Assembly (NCBI RefSeq): GCF_015999545.1
Contig: NZ_CP065546.1
Location: 4,186,001 to 4,250,000 of the forward strand
Direction of reading: 5' to 3'
Source of the DNA: Lysinibacillus sp. JNUCC-52
GTDB taxonomy: Bacteria > Bacillota > Bacilli > Bacillales_A > Planococcaceae
DNA: 64,000 nucleotides
Positions 55,316-64,000 of this stretch are shown here, piece after piece. Numbering within the stretch: position 1 is the stretch's first letter; each line of letters starts with the position of its first letter. A program made the position numbers and the translations under genes. The notes beneath the pieces were generated by a model, which saw only the letters and a list, made by a program, of their open reading frames with translations, was not told the DNA's origin and ran no database searches.

Positions 55316-56746
55316 ATGCCAGCAATTACAGGCCAGCAATATATTAAACGCATTGACGAATTGCAAACGTATATATCAATAGATGGGGAAGTCGTGAAAG
55401 GGAATGTTTCTGAACATCCAGCTTTTAAAGGTGTTATGCAAAGTCAGGCTAAACTTTTTGATTTGCAGCATGATGAAAATTTACACGACAGTATGACTTA
55501 TATGTCACCAACAACGAACCAACGGGTAGGGATGTCTTATCTTCAAGTGACAAAGGCAGAAGATTTGGTAAAAAGACGTCAAGCTGCTCGGGAGTGGGCT
55601 TTATGTAATCATGGATTTATGGGAAGAAGTCCAGATTATATGAACACTACTTTAATGGCACTGGCATCAGCAGCCGAATACTTAAAAGATAAGCCGAATT
55701 GTTTTCCAGATCATCTGCTAAAATTTTATGAATACGCACGTGAAAATGATTTAACGATGACACATACGTTTATTGAGCCTCAAGTAAATCGTCATAGTTA
55801 TCAGTATGAAGATGATGAGGTGATCATTGCTGCTAAAATTGTCGGGAAAACGAATGAAGGATTAGTAATTAAAGGGGCGAGATTGCTAGCAACGCAGGGT
55901 GGCATTACGGATGAACTTCTTGTTCTTTCAACAAATGGCATTGATGAGGAAAAAGGCTTTGGTTTCTCTATACCAAGTGATACTAAAGGCTTAAAATTTT
56001 TATGTAGGCAGTCTTTTGTTGGCGGTGAATCGACGTTCGATTATCCATTAAGCGCTCGATTTGAGGAAATGGATGCAATTGTTGTTTTTGATGATGTAGT
56101 AGTCCCTTGGGATCGTGTCTTTTATTATGAAAATACAGAAGTTGCAAATCGCTTTATGAATGTAAGTGGTTTCCAAGCATATTCTTTGCATCAAGTATTG
56201 TCTCGACAAATTGCTAAAACGGAATTTATTTTAGGCGTTGTACAATCTATTGTTGATACGATTAATATCGGTGGCTATCAGCACGTGCAACAAAAAGTAG
56301 TCGACATTATTGTAACGCTAGAAACGATGAAGGCTTTATTACTTAAGTCAGAAATAGAAGCAAAAAAGGATGACTTTGGTTTTATAAGACCAGATTTACC
56401 AACGTTGCAAGTAGCCATTCAAATTTTCCCAAAGGTTTATCCAACCTTTACAGAAATTATCCAATTACTTGGAGCAAGCGGCTTAATGTCTATTCCAAGT
56501 GAAAAAGCATTTGCCGCAGATGATGGCGACTTAGAACATTATTTACAGTCATTTAGAGATGGTGGAGAAGATCGGGTAAAAAAATTCCGTCTAGCGTGGG
56601 ATTTAACGATGAGTACATTTGGCACAAGGCAAACACTTTATGAGCGGTACTTCTTTGGAGATCCAGTTCGCTTATCTGGCTTGCTTTATCAAACTTATAA
56701 TCGTGAGTCATTTATGAAAAGAGTTGAAAATTTCCTAAAAAGTTAA
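55316..56746 (+). CDS. 4-Hydroxyphenylacetate 3-monooxygenase-like oxygenase (HpaB family)
   Basis: Flavin-dependent aromatic hydroxylase, 476 aa. Seen: the N-terminal GQQYIKRIDELQTYISIDGE, SYLQVTKAEDLVKRR near 75, HTFIEPQVNRH near 155, the central FVGGESTFDYPLSARFEEMD region near 228, VFDDVVVPWDRVF near 258 and GRP-like QLLGASGLMSIPSE near 385. It would need a flavin reductase (HpaC), absent here. The substrate is not certain; acyl-CoA dehydrogenase-like relatives share the fold. It has no operon partner. Confidence 0.85.
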   Translation: MPAITGQQYIKRIDELQTYISIDGEVVKGNVSEHPAFKGVMQSQAKLFDLQHDENLHDSMTYMSPTTNQRVGMSYLQVTKAEDLVKRRQAAREWALCNHGFMGRSPDYMNTTLMALASAAEYLKDKPNCFPDHLLKFYEYARENDLTMTHTFIEPQVNRHSYQYEDDEVIIAAKIVGKTNEGLVIKGARLLATQGGITDELLVLSTNGIDEEKGFGFSIPSDTKGLKFLCRQSFVGGESTFDYPLSARFEEMDAIVVFDDVVVPWDRVFYYENTEVANRFMNVSGFQAYSLHQVLSRQIAKTEFILGVVQSIVDTINIGGYQHVQQKVVDIIVTLETMKALLLKSEIEAKKDDFGFIRPDLPTLQVAIQIFPKVYPTFTEIIQLLGASGLMSIPSEKAFAADDGDLEHYLQSFRDGGEDRVKKFRLAWDLTMSTFGTRQTLYERYFFGDPVRLSGLLYQTYNRESFMKRVENFLKS

Positions 56747-56808
56747 CATACAAAAACGACGTATGTTTGAAGAATTCGATATTTTTGTATAGAATAGAAA
56801 TGCAATGA

Positions 56809-56837
56809 TTGACAGAAGAACATAATTTTTTTATAAT
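56809..56837 (+). promoter_or_regulatory. Consensus promoter of alaS leader
   Basis: TTGACA at 56809-56814 and TATAAT at 56832-56837 with a 17-bp spacer, a perfect SigA match. Transcription should start near 56844. Confidence 0.85.
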
Positions 56838-56843
56838 GTGCGT

Positions 56844-57086
56844 TAGAAAATAGAAAAAACGATGATGGAACAAGTACGTATTTGTGCGTGTGTAGAAAGG
56901 GATTTCTAGGCTGAAAAAATCCTCGCGTCAACAAGTGCCGAAAGCTACTCCAGAGTGCAGCTAATCCCTGCCGTTCACTTACGTTACAAGTGCTAAAGAG
57001 GTAAGCATGTTGATGCTTACAACTAGGGTGGTACCGCGAGACAATTCACAAAGTCCTCGTCCCTTTTTGGGATGAGGGCTTTTTTA
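56844..57086 (+). ncRNA. tRNA-Ala T-box leader of alaS
   Basis: The T-box core AGGGTGGTACCGCGAG is at 57025-57040; its TGGT bulge fits the A discriminator of tRNA-Ala. Stem I carries AGTA at 56873-56876 and the specifier GCT at 56944-56946 (AAA-GCT-A). The terminator CCTCGTCCC/GGGATGAGG ends in T at 57086. Low charged tRNA-Ala should allow readthrough. Confidence 0.93.
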
Positions 57087-57143
57087 TGTGTATAAGCGGA
57101 TTCATATCGTAAATTTTACACAATTAGAGGAGGAACTTTTCGT

Positions 57144-59804
57144 ATGAAAGCAGCAGAAATTCGCCGTTTGTATTTAGAATTCTTTAAAGAAAAAGGACAT
57201 CACCATGAACCGTCAGCACCACTTGTGCCAATTAATGACCCTTCATTACTTTGGATCAACTCAGGTGTTGCAACATTAAAACCATATTTTGACGGTCGTA
57301 TCATTCCCGATAACCCACGTATTACAAATGCACAAAAATCGATTCGTACAAACGATATTGAAAATGTAGGGAAAACAGCACGTCACCATACATTCTTTGA
57401 AATGCTAGGGAACTTCTCTATTGGAGATTACTTCAAAAAAGAAGCTATTCACTATGCGTGGGAATTTTTGACAGATAAAAAATGGATGGGCTTTGACCCT
57501 GAACTTTTATCCATTACAATTCATCCAGAAGACCAAGAAGCTTATGATGTTTGGCATAACGAAATTGGTATTCCTGAGGAACGTTTAATTCGCTTAGAAG
57601 GGAACTTCTGGGATATTGGTGAAGGTCCATCTGGTCCAAACTCAGAAATTTTCTATGACCGTGGAGAAGAATATGGTTCAGATCAAAATGATCCAGAAAT
57701 GTATCCTGGCGGTGAAAACGAGCGTTATTTAGAAATTTGGAATTTAGTGTTCTCTCAATTTAACCACAATCCAGACGGCACTTATACACCATTACCAAAG
57801 CAAAATATTGATACAGGGATGGGCCTAGAACGTATCGTTTCGGTTGTACAAAATGTGCCAACAAACTTTGATACAGATTTATTCATGCCAATCATTGAAA
57901 AAATTGAACAATTTGCAAATCGTAAATACAAACGTCCAGGCGAAGTTGCGTTAAGCGAAATCTTCGGTTCAGAAGAAGATATTAATACGCCATTTAAAGT
58001 AATTGCAGACCATATTCGTACGGTAGCATTTGCTATCGGTGACGGCGCACTTCCTTCGAATGAGGGTCGTGGTTACGTATTGCGTCGTTTACTACGTCGT
58101 GCAGTGCGTTACGCTAAGCAAATTGGTATTGAAAAACCATTTATGTTTGAATTAGTACCGACAGTCGGCGAAATTATGGTTGATTTCTACCCAGAAGTTA
58201 CGGAGAAATGCGAATTTATCCAACGTGTTATTAAAAACGAGGAAATTCGCTTCCATGAAACATTAGATGGTGGTCTTGCCATCTTTAACGAGGTTGTAGA
58301 GGCACAAAAAGCAGCAGGGCATGATTATATTCCTGGCGCTGATGCATTCCGTCTTTATGACACATATGGCTTCCCAATTGAGTTAACAGAAGAATATGCG
58401 GAAGAAGTTGGCATGAAGGTAGATCACGAAGGTTTTGAAGTTGCTATGAACGAGCAACGTGAGCGTGCGCGTGCTGCTCGTCAAGATGTCGATTCAATGC
58501 AAGTACAAAATGAAGTGCTAGCAAACTTAACAGTAGCAAGTGAATTCGTAGGCTATGACACATTATCAGTGGAAACTGAAATTGCTGCGATGATTGTCAA
58601 TGGTCAAGTAGCGAAAGTGGCTTCAGAAGGTCAAGAAGCGTTAGTCGTATTAGCAAAAACACCATTCTATGCTGAAATGGGTGGACAAATTGCAGACAGC
58701 GGTGTAATTGCCAATGATGGCTTTACAGCAATTGTTAAGGATGTTCAAAAAGCACCAAATGGACAACCGTTACACACTGTTCTAGTAGAATCAGGCGAAA
58801 TGCATGTTGAAGATGCGGTAACAGCAGTAGTGAACCGTGATGAACGTAATCTAATCATTAAAAACCATACAGCGACACATATTATGCAACGTGCGTTAAA
58901 AGATATTTTAGGTGACCATGTAAACCAAGCAGGCTCATACGTTGGTCCAGATCGATTACGTTTTGACTTCTCTCACTTCGGTCAAGTAACAAAAGAAGAA
59001 TTACAACAAATTGAACGTATCGTTAATGAAAAAGTGTGGGAAGATATTGAAGTCGTGATTGAGGAAAAAGCAATCGATGAAGCGAGAGCAATGGGCGCAA
59101 TGGCATTATTCGGTGAAAAATACGGTGATATCGTTCGCGTCGTATCGATTGGTGATTATTCAATTGAACTTTGTGGTGGTATTCACGTAAAACGTTCTTC
59201 TGAAATAGGCTTCTTTAAAATTGTTTCAGAAGGTGGTATTGGCGCTGGCACTCGTCGTATCGAGGCTGTCACTGGTAAAGTGGCATATGAAGCAGTCAAA
59301 GAAGAAGAGGCGCTGTTAAATGATGCAGCAGAACTATTAAAAGCGAATCCGAAAGATCTTGTGACAAAAGTCCATGCATTGCAAGTAGACTATAAAGAAT
59401 TACAGCGTGAAAATGAAGGATTGTCACAAAAAATTGCGAACGCTCAAGCAGGTGCTATCGTAGATGCAGCACAAACTTTTGGGGATGTAACAGTTCTTTC
59501 AACTAAAGTTGAAGCAAAAGATAATAACCAACTTCGTCAAATGATGGATGACTTAAAAGGTAAGATGACAAAAGCTGTTGTCGTATTAGGTGCTGTTGAT
59601 GGCGATAAAGTTATGTTATGTGCAGGTGTAACGAAAGATTTAGTTGGTGGCAATTACCATGCAGGAAATATTGTGAAAATGGTTGCCGAAGCTTGTGGCG
59701 GTAAAGGTGGCGGTCGTCCTGATATGGCGATGGCAGGTGCAAAAGAGGCTTCAAAACTTGATGAAGCGCTACTTTCTGTGTATGATTACGTTAAATCCAT
59801 TTAA
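57144..59804 (+). CDS. alaS: Alanyl-tRNA synthetase
   Basis: Class II synthetase, 886 aa. Seen: catalytic core with [17 protein letters not shown] at the start, [20 protein letters not shown] near residue 83, [15 protein letters not shown] near 152, and GMGLERI near 230; the editing domain has [11 protein letters not shown] near 575 and [13 protein letters not shown] near 675; the C-terminal oligomerisation/DHHA1 domain ends in [22 protein letters not shown] lies before the ATG. Confidence 0.98.
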   Translation: MKAAEIRRLYLEFFKEKGHHHEPSAPLVPINDPSLLWINSGVATLKPYFDGRIIPDNPRITNAQKSIRTNDIENVGKTARHHTFFEMLGNFSIGDYFKKEAIHYAWEFLTDKKWMGFDPELLSITIHPEDQEAYDVWHNEIGIPEERLIRLEGNFWDIGEGPSGPNSEIFYDRGEEYGSDQNDPEMYPGGENERYLEIWNLVFSQFNHNPDGTYTPLPKQNIDTGMGLERIVSVVQNVPTNFDTDLFMPIIEKIEQFANRKYKRPGEVALSEIFGSEEDINTPFKVIADHIRTVAFAIGDGALPSNEGRGYVLRRLLRRAVRYAKQIGIEKPFMFELVPTVGEIMVDFYPEVTEKCEFIQRVIKNEEIRFHETLDGGLAIFNEVVEAQKAAGHDYIPGADAFRLYDTYGFPIELTEEYAEEVGMKVDHEGFEVAMNEQRERARAARQDVDSMQVQNEVLANLTVASEFVGYDTLSVETEIAAMIVNGQVAKVASEGQEALVVLAKTPFYAEMGGQIADSGVIANDGFTAIVKDVQKAPNGQPLHTVLVESGEMHVEDAVTAVVNRDERNLIIKNHTATHIMQRALKDILGDHVNQAGSYVGPDRLRFDFSHFGQVTKEELQQIERIVNEKVWEDIEVVIEEKAIDEARAMGAMALFGEKYGDIVRVVSIGDYSIELCGGIHVKRSSEIGFFKIVSEGGIGAGTRRIEAVTGKVAYEAVKEEEALLNDAAELLKANPKDLVTKVHALQVDYKELQRENEGLSQKIANAQAGAIVDAAQTFGDVTVLSTKVEAKDNNQLRQMMDDLKGKMTKAVVVLGAVDGDKVMLCAGVTKDLVGGNYHAGNIVKMVAEACGGKGGGRPDMAMAGAKEASKLDEALLSVYDYVKSI

Positions 59805-59838
59805 TTAATACATCAAATCGGTTATAATAAGAGAAATC

Positions 59839-59870
59839 GGAGATGAGCTTCTTTGCACATCTCCTTATTT
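59839..59870 (+). terminator. Weak stem-loop between alaS and ireB
   Basis: GGAGATG/CATCTCC (7 bp, 12-nt loop) followed by TTATTTC. The poor T run suggests partial termination, with downstream genes read through. Confidence 0.45.
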
Positions 59871-59890
59871 CTGAAAGCGAGGTGCTGGTC

Positions 59891-60157
59891 ATGAGTTCAT
59901 TTGATCAAACGATGAAATTTAATTTTCCAGAAGAATCAATGGAACAGGAAGTCAAGCAGGTAATGTTGAAAGTACATTCTTCATTAGAGGAAAAGGGATA
60001 TAATCCTATCAATCAGATTGTCGGTTACTTACTTTCTGGTGATCCGGCGTATATTCCTCGCCATCAGGATGCTCGTAATTTAATTCGCAAGCTAGAGCGT
60101 GATGAAATTCTAGAAGAGCTTGTTAAATTTTATATTAAAAAGAATAACGAGGGCTAG
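59891..60157 (+). CDS. ireB: IreB-family regulatory phosphoprotein (UPF0297)
   Basis: 88 aa from the ATG at 59891, with GCGAGGTG 6 nt before it. Matches UPF0297/Yrz[39 protein letters not shown] (from about residue 39). In Enterococcus, IreB is phosphorylated by the Ser/Thr kinase IreK on N-terminal Thr residues. Its tight link with yrrK, yrzB and alaS is conserved in Bacillales. Confidence 0.93.
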   Translation: MSSFDQTMKFNFPEESMEQEVKQVMLKVHSSLEEKGYNPINQIVGYLLSGDPAYIPRHQDARNLIRKLERDEILEELVKFYIKKNNEG

Positions 60158-60159
60158 AA

Positions 60160-60576
60160 ATGAGAATTATGGGATTAGACGTTGGGTCGAAAACAGTAGG
60201 TGTTGCGATTAGCGATGCACTTGGCTGGACGGCTCAAGGTATTGAAACCGTAAAAATTGATGAAGCAAATGGCGAATTCGGCATCGGCCGTATTGCTGAG
60301 CTAGTGAAGGAATATACTATCACTGAATTTGTTGTAGGATTCCCGAAAAACATGAATAATACGGTAGGACCACGTGGTGAAGCTTCTGAAAACTATAAAA
60401 AGTTATTAGAAGAAACATTTTCACTGCCGGTTAAACTTTGGGATGAACGTTTAACGACGATGGCTGCCGAGCGCATGTTAATCGAAGCGGACGTAAGTCG
60501 CAAAAAACGCAAGCAAGTCATTGATAAAATGGCTGCTGTGATGATTTTACAAGGCTATTTAGATAGCAAAAACTAA
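60160..60576 (+). CDS. yrrK: RuvX/YqgF-family nuclease (putative Holliday junction resolvase)
   Basis: 138 aa, RNase H fold. Seen: [19 protein letters not shown] at the start with the first catalytic Asp, [12 protein letters not shown] near 61, and the C-terminal [14 protein letters not shown] near 97 with [14 protein letters not shown]. Relatives take part in 16S rRNA 5' processing or nucleic acid cleavage; the true role is debated. Starts 3 nt after ireB. Confidence 0.93.
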   Translation: MRIMGLDVGSKTVGVAISDALGWTAQGIETVKIDEANGEFGIGRIAELVKEYTITEFVVGFPKNMNNTVGPRGEASENYKKLLEETFSLPVKLWDERLTTMAAERMLIEADVSRKKRKQVIDKMAAVMILQGYLDSKN

Positions 60577-60593
60577 TTAATGAGGTGGCAAAC

Positions 60594-60902
60594 ATGGCAC
60601 ACGAGCATAACCATGAAGAAGAATTACACGTACAACACATTACAGTGATTGATGAAAATGGAAACGAGCAGCTTTGCGAAGTGATTCACGTACACGAGTC
60701 TCCTGAATTCGGCAAATCATATGTATTTTACTCAATGGTAGGCGCTGAAGAGGATGAAGATGGCTCTGTAGAAATCTTCGTTTCATCATTTGTACCATCT
60801 GAAAACGGTGAAGATGGCGAATTAACACCGATTGAAACAGAAGCAGAATGGGACATGGTAGAAGACGTTTTAAACGCTTTAGAGGACGAAGACGAAGAAT
60901 AA
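60594..60902 (+). CDS. yrzB: DUF1292 protein YrzB
   Basis: 102 aa from the ATG at 60594 (GAGGTGG upstream). Acidic throughout. One DUF1292 domain: [33 protein letters not shown] (read from about residue 16) and the [17 protein letters not shown] end. The N-terminal HEHNHEEE could bind metal. Unknown function. Linked with yrrK as in B. subtilis; terminator follows. Confidence 0.88.
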   Translation: MAHEHNHEEELHVQHITVIDENGNEQLCEVIHVHESPEFGKSYVFYSMVGAEEDEDGSVEIFVSSFVPSENGEDGELTPIETEAEWDMVEDVLNALEDEDEE

Positions 60903-60925
60903 TTGTTTTCTTTTTAGAGTGTATG

Positions 60926-60963
60926 GAACAAGGATGGCACAAGCGGTCCTTGTTCTTTTTTTA
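60926..60963 (+). terminator. Terminator after yrzB
   Basis: GAACAAGGA/TCCTTGTTC stem (9 bp, 12-nt loop) then a run of seven T. Confidence 0.85.
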
Positions 60964-61054
60964 CGTCATCAAGTTTGTGGCACGATGAAGCGGTAGTAAT
61001 GATTTAGCATATAGAAACTTAGACTATACGTGATTATAGTAAGGAGGAATAACA

Positions 61055-61582
61055 ATGAACGAAGAAACACAAGAATTCATAATAATAGGTGACAATGGCA
61101 AAGAGCAAACATGCCGTGTTGTTTTTACATTTGATGCAGAGGAAAAATCATATGTACTGTTTTCCCTAATCGATGAAAATGGGCAGGAAATACCTGGTGA
61201 TATTTCAGCAATGACATTCGATTATGATGATAACAGTGGAGAAATGACTAATTTACAACCTGTGGAAACAGATGCAGAATGGGAAATGATTAATGAAGTC
61301 GTGTTAACGCTTCTGGATGAATTCCAAGAAGAGCCACAGCTTATTACAGTAACAAATGAGGATGGAACGGATCAAGTGTGCGAGGTAATTCATACATTTG
61401 CCTCAGAACAATTCGGTAAATCGTACGTACTTTATGTAGCTGTCTCAGATGAGCCAATGGAGGAGCGAGATATTTTCGCCGCCCAGTATATACCTGGAGC
61501 AGATGGAACAATCGAGGATTTACTACCAATTGAAACAGATGAAGAATGGGCATTTGTAGAAGATGTATTAAATGACTTATAA
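61055..61582 (+). CDS. Tandem double DUF1292 protein
   Basis: 175 aa. Two DUF1292 domains in a row: residues about 7-86 (EFIIIGDNGKEQTCRVVFTF, ending ETDAEWEMINEVVLTLLDE) and 94-175 (LITVTNEDGTDQVCEVIHTF, SEQFGKSYVLY, ending ETDEEWAFVEDVLNDL). The second is closer to YrzB than the first is. It looks like an extra copy of yrzB that became a fused pair. Strong acidity, no membrane segment. AAGGAGG lies 6 nt before the ATG. Confidence 0.85.
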   Translation: MNEETQEFIIIGDNGKEQTCRVVFTFDAEEKSYVLFSLIDENGQEIPGDISAMTFDYDDNSGEMTNLQPVETDAEWEMINEVVLTLLDEFQEEPQLITVTNEDGTDQVCEVIHTFASEQFGKSYVLYVAVSDEPMEERDIFAAQYIPGADGTIEDLLPIETDEEWAFVEDVLNDL

Positions 61583-61586
61583 AAGT

Positions 61587-61607
61587 GCCAGTCACCCAAA
61601 CAATTCT
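61587..61607 (+). repeat. Dispersed GTGCCAGTCAC-CCAAACAATT motif
   Basis: GTGCCAGTCAC followed by CCAAACAATT, 4 nt after the stop of the double DUF1292 gene. Same composite as the copy at 17087. Confidence 0.65.
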
Positions 61608-61668
61608 GAACTTTTAATGTTGGAAAAGAATAGTTAATTTATCAGTGACGATTTATTTATAAAGTATC

Positions 61669-61704
61669 AAATCTGCTAAAGAATGTATTAGCAGATTTTT
61701 TTTA
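61669..61704 (+). terminator. Terminator before mltG
   Basis: AATCTGCTAA/TTAGCAGATT stem (10 bp, 8-nt loop) with eight T after. Confidence 0.85.
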
Positions 61705-61793
61705 TATGCGCAATTTCACCTGAATTGTCCATTTCTGTTTGTCGTAAAAGTTGATTTCTAGTATGATATTGAATAGTGATAGGGGGGAAACCC

Positions 61794-62921
61794 GTGGATA
61801 ACGGTTCTAAAAAACAAGAAATGTTTTCAAAAATGAAGGAAAAAAAGACTGAGGTAAAAATTGTGAGAAAAATAGTCGCTATTATAGCCATTGCATTTGT
61901 ATTAGTATTTGCAGTTGTCGGTTTAATGGGGTACAACTACGTAAAAAGTGCTTTAAAACCAGTTGATCCCGATGCAACAAAAACAATAGCTGTCGAAGTT
62001 CCAATTGGCTCAAGTTTAAGCTCGATTTCGGCTTTATTGGAGAAAAAGGGCATAATTAAAGATGCAAAAGTTTTTAAATACTATGCAAAATTTAAAAATG
62101 AATCCCAATTCCAAGCAGGGAATTATGATTTAACACAATCAATGACATTGGACGAGCTGATTGAGAGCTTAAAAACAGGGAAGGTGTATCGCGAGCCTAT
62201 CTTTACAATGACAATTCCAGAAGGCTTAACATTAGATCAGATTGGAAAAATCGTTGAAAAGAAAACTCCTTATACACAAAAAGAATTTATGGATTTAGTG
62301 ACAAGCGAAGCATTTGTCCAAAAAATGATGGCCAACTATCCAGAGCTGGTTACAGATGCGGTACTGGCAGACAATATTCGCTATGATTTAGAAGGCTATT
62401 TATTCCCTGCAACATATTCATACTTTGAAGAGAAACCTTCGTTAGAAGCAATTGTTGAAGAAATGATAGGTGCTATGAATAATGTTGTGAAAAATTACAA
62501 TGAAGTACTAGTAGAAAAACAAATGTCAGTCCATCAACTATTAACGTTTGCCTCATTATTAGAGGAAGAAGCAACGGCACAAACAGATCGTGAGACGATT
62601 GCAAGTGTATTCTATAATCGTATTGATGAAGGCATGCCACTCCAAACAGACCCAACTGTTTTATATGCACTTGGCTCACATAAAGACCGCGTTTTATATG
62701 AAGATTTAGAAGTAGAAAATGCTTATAATACTTACAAAAATAAAGGATTACCGCCAGGTCCAATTGCTGGTGCTGGAAAAACTTCGATTGAAGCAGCATT
62801 AAATCCGAGCAAAACTGATTATTTCTACTTCCTTGCAGATAAAGAAGGGGTCAACCACTTCTCAAAAACATATGATGAGCATTTGCAAAAAGTAGAAAAA
62901 TATTTACGTCAAGCAGAGTAG
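61794..62921 (+). CDS. mltG: Endolytic transglycosylase MltG
   Basis: Cuts nascent peptidoglycan strands. 375 aa from the GTG at 61794, with AGGGGGGAA 4 nt before it. Short basic N-terminus, TM helix near 24-45, then a YceG/MltG domain: VEVPIGSSLSSISALLE near 65, the catalytic Glu in LASLLEEEATAQ-type block (SLLEEEATAQTDRETIASVFYNR from about 255) and GMPLQTDPTVLYAL. In B. subtilis this is YrrL. Confidence 0.94.
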   Translation: MDNGSKKQEMFSKMKEKKTEVKIVRKIVAIIAIAFVLVFAVVGLMGYNYVKSALKPVDPDATKTIAVEVPIGSSLSSISALLEKKGIIKDAKVFKYYAKFKNESQFQAGNYDLTQSMTLDELIESLKTGKVYREPIFTMTIPEGLTLDQIGKIVEKKTPYTQKEFMDLVTSEAFVQKMMANYPELVTDAVLADNIRYDLEGYLFPATYSYFEEKPSLEAIVEEMIGAMNNVVKNYNEVLVEKQMSVHQLLTFASLLEEEATAQTDRETIASVFYNRIDEGMPLQTDPTVLYALGSHKDRVLYEDLEVENAYNTYKNKGLPPGPIAGAGKTSIEAALNPSKTDYFYFLADKEGVNHFSKTYDEHLQKVEKYLRQAE

Positions 62922-62959
62922 TTTCTAAAAAATAGAAACGAACATAGTGCGCTAAAAAG

Positions 62960-62996
62960 AATAGAAGGAAAGAAAAATAGCTTTCCTTCTATTTTC
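62960..62996 (+). terminator. Terminator after mltG
   Basis: AATAGAAGGAAAG/CTTTCCTTCTATT stem (13 bp, 8-nt loop) then TTTC. Confidence 0.8.
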
Positions 62997-63049
62997 GTGC
63001 TATTATAAATTGTGATTTTTAATCAATTAATACGTGGTGGCAATTGTTT

Positions 63050-63079
63050 CGTGGCATATAGACAACAATTGCTCATTTT
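63050..63079 (+). other. Hairpin in the mltG-trmR spacer
   Basis: GCAATTGTT/AACAATTGC (9 bp, short loop at 63059-63063) followed by TCATTTTT. Could be a second terminator for mltG or a leader element of trmR. Confidence 0.4.
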
Positions 63080-63197
63080 TGTATGGCAAAGTACCAAGAC
63101 ATCACGTTTGGTCTTTTTCTTTTTGTAGCAAAGTGATGATGAAGTTTGGACAACGGGAGTGTGCTCGTTTCCTTTTAAATTGAGGGTGAATTTTACA

Positions 63198-63830
63198 ATG
63201 GAATTATCGGATGCATATATACAATCATTTATTCAACCACGTAATGAGTTGCTTTTAGAAATGGAAGCATATGCGGAAGAAAATCATGTACCGATTATGC
63301 AACTAGCAGGTATAGATGCGTTAAATCAGTTACTTCGTATTCAAAATCCGTCAAAAATATTAGAAATTGGCACGGCAATTGGCTACTCAGCAATGCGTAT
63401 GGCTGACGCTTTGCCGAATGCGCATATTGTGACGATTGAACGCGATGAAGAGCGTGTAGCTAAAGCAAGAGCTTATATTGCACGTTCAACTGTTTCAAAT
63501 CGTATTACGGTCATTGAGGGAGATGCCTTAGAGGTAGACGATGAGGCAATCCATACAACTTTTGATGCGATTTTTATTGATGCAGCGAAAGGTCAATATC
63601 AACGATTTTTCGAAAAATATGCCCCTCTTGTAAAATCAGGAGGCGTCTTATATATCGACAATATGTATATGCATGGCTTGTCGGATTTGGACTTAAAGGA
63701 CGTGCCACGTCGCAAGCGGACAATGATTCGAAATTTAAAAAATTTTACCGATTGGATTATGCAACATCCTGAATATACGAGTGCATTTTTACCAGTCGGT
63801 GATGGCTTATTATTATGTTTGAAGAGGTGA
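63198..63830 (+). CDS. trmR: tRNA 5-hydroxyuridine methyltransferase (YrrM)
   Basis: SAM-dependent O-methyltransferase of the CCoAOMT-like group, 210 aa from the ATG at 63198 (GAGGGTGAA 7 nt upstream). Seen: ILEIGTAIGYSAMRMA near 53, VTIERDEERVAKAR near 78, EGDALE, and the metal/substrate Asp in FDAIFIDAAKGQY near 128 with LYIDNMYMHG. In B. subtilis TrmR makes mo5U34 in tRNA after hydroxylation by TrhP. The next gene here is a TrhP1-like gene. Confidence 0.92.
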   Translation: MELSDAYIQSFIQPRNELLLEMEAYAEENHVPIMQLAGIDALNQLLRIQNPSKILEIGTAIGYSAMRMADALPNAHIVTIERDEERVAKARAYIARSTVSNRITVIEGDALEVDDEAIHTTFDAIFIDAAKGQYQRFFEKYAPLVKSGGVLYIDNMYMHGLSDLDLKDVPRRKRTMIRNLKNFTDWIMQHPEYTSAFLPVGDGLLLCLKR

Positions 63831-63835
63831 CGACT

Positions 63836-64000
63836 ATGAAAAAACCTGAATTGCTTGTCACACCACAATCAGTGGACCATGTAAAAGCACTTTTAACAGC
63901 TGGAGCAGATGCTTTTGTCATTGGAGAACAACAATTTGGTCTTCGTCTTGCTGGGGAATTTTCTGTAAGCGAAGTAGAAGAAGCAACGAAGCTAATTCAT
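63836..64000 (+). CDS. trhP1: Peptidase U32-family tRNA hydroxylation protein, 5' part
   Basis: Starts at ATG 63836, 5 nt after the trmR stop, with GAGGTGA inside that stop region, and runs out of the window after 55 codons. KKPELLVTPQSVDHVKALL and GADAFVIGEQQFGLRLAGEF match the start of U32 proteins (YrrN/TrhP1), which with TrhP2 form 5-hydroxyuridine in tRNA. The conserved order yrrM-yrrN supports it. Confidence 0.88.
   Translation, partial: MKKPELLVTPQSVDHVKALLTAGADAFVIGEQQFGLRLAGEFSVSEVEEATKLIH

Overview
The window looks like chromosome of a low-GC, spore-forming Bacillales species, most likely Lysinibacillus or a close Planococcaceae relative (inference). The evidence is AT-rich coding, spoVB and comN, Bacillales-type T-box leaders, and a gene order that follows Bacillus subtilis from tgt-yajC-yrbG-spoVB-comN-secDF through recJ-apt-relA-dtd-yrvJ-hisS-aspS-6S RNA-tcdA-rarA-cymR-yrvO-mnmA-yrrB-recD2 to alaS-ireB-yrrK-yrzB-mltG-trmR-trhP1. 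No tRNA or rRNA gene, CRISPR array, transposase or prophage was seen.

Layout. 1-6.4 kb: end of tgt, yajC, yrbG, spoVB (reverse), comN and secDF. 6.5-7.5 kb: a small AT-rich insert with an unknown secreted protein and an unknown small membrane protein. 7.5-14.0 kb: the whole trpEDCFBA operon, translationally coupled, sitting between secDF and recJ and without trpG. Its leader combines a TRAP-like array of NAG triplets at 5-nt spacing with a tRNA-Trp T-box, and its trpE has lost most catalytic residues. 14-29.7 kb: recJ, apt, a MarR/MFS pair, a pseudouridine catabolic pair (psuK, psuG), relA, dtd, a DUF2642 gene, an SH3b amidase, and T-box-controlled hisS-aspS. 29.8-30.1 kb: 6S RNA.

30.2-40.6 kb: an amino-sugar operon inserted between 6S RNA and tcdA. 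It carries nagA, a NagR-like GntR regulator, a SIS-domain protein, its own HPr and Enzyme I, an Eis-like acetyltransferase, Lac-family PTS IIB-IIA-IIC, a MupG/DUF871 glycosidase and a BadF-type amino-sugar kinase. Together these read as import, cleavage and funnelling of a GlcNAc- or MurNAc-containing disaccharide into GlcNAc-6-P. NagR-type operators lie before nagA and before the IIB gene.

40.7-53.2 kb: tcdA, two unknown genes, rarA, cymR, a cysteine desulfurase with mnmA (tRNA thiolation), a TPR protein, the alarmone synthetase RelP, a two-gene unit with a eukaryotic-type HisA, and recD2. 53.2-64 kb: a secreted SH3-polysaccharide deacetylase, an HpaB-like monooxygenase, T-box-controlled alaS, ireB, yrrK, three DUF1292 domains in two genes, mltG, trmR and the start of trhP1.

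Intergenic DNA contains two dispersed repeat families: a GTGCC(A/T)GGCAC motif joined to an AAACAATT box, usually at gene 3' ends, and a long-stem hairpin with the AGTGTTAGATTGA stem. Three other intergenic regions close into long-range RNA stems that I could not assign to a known family.
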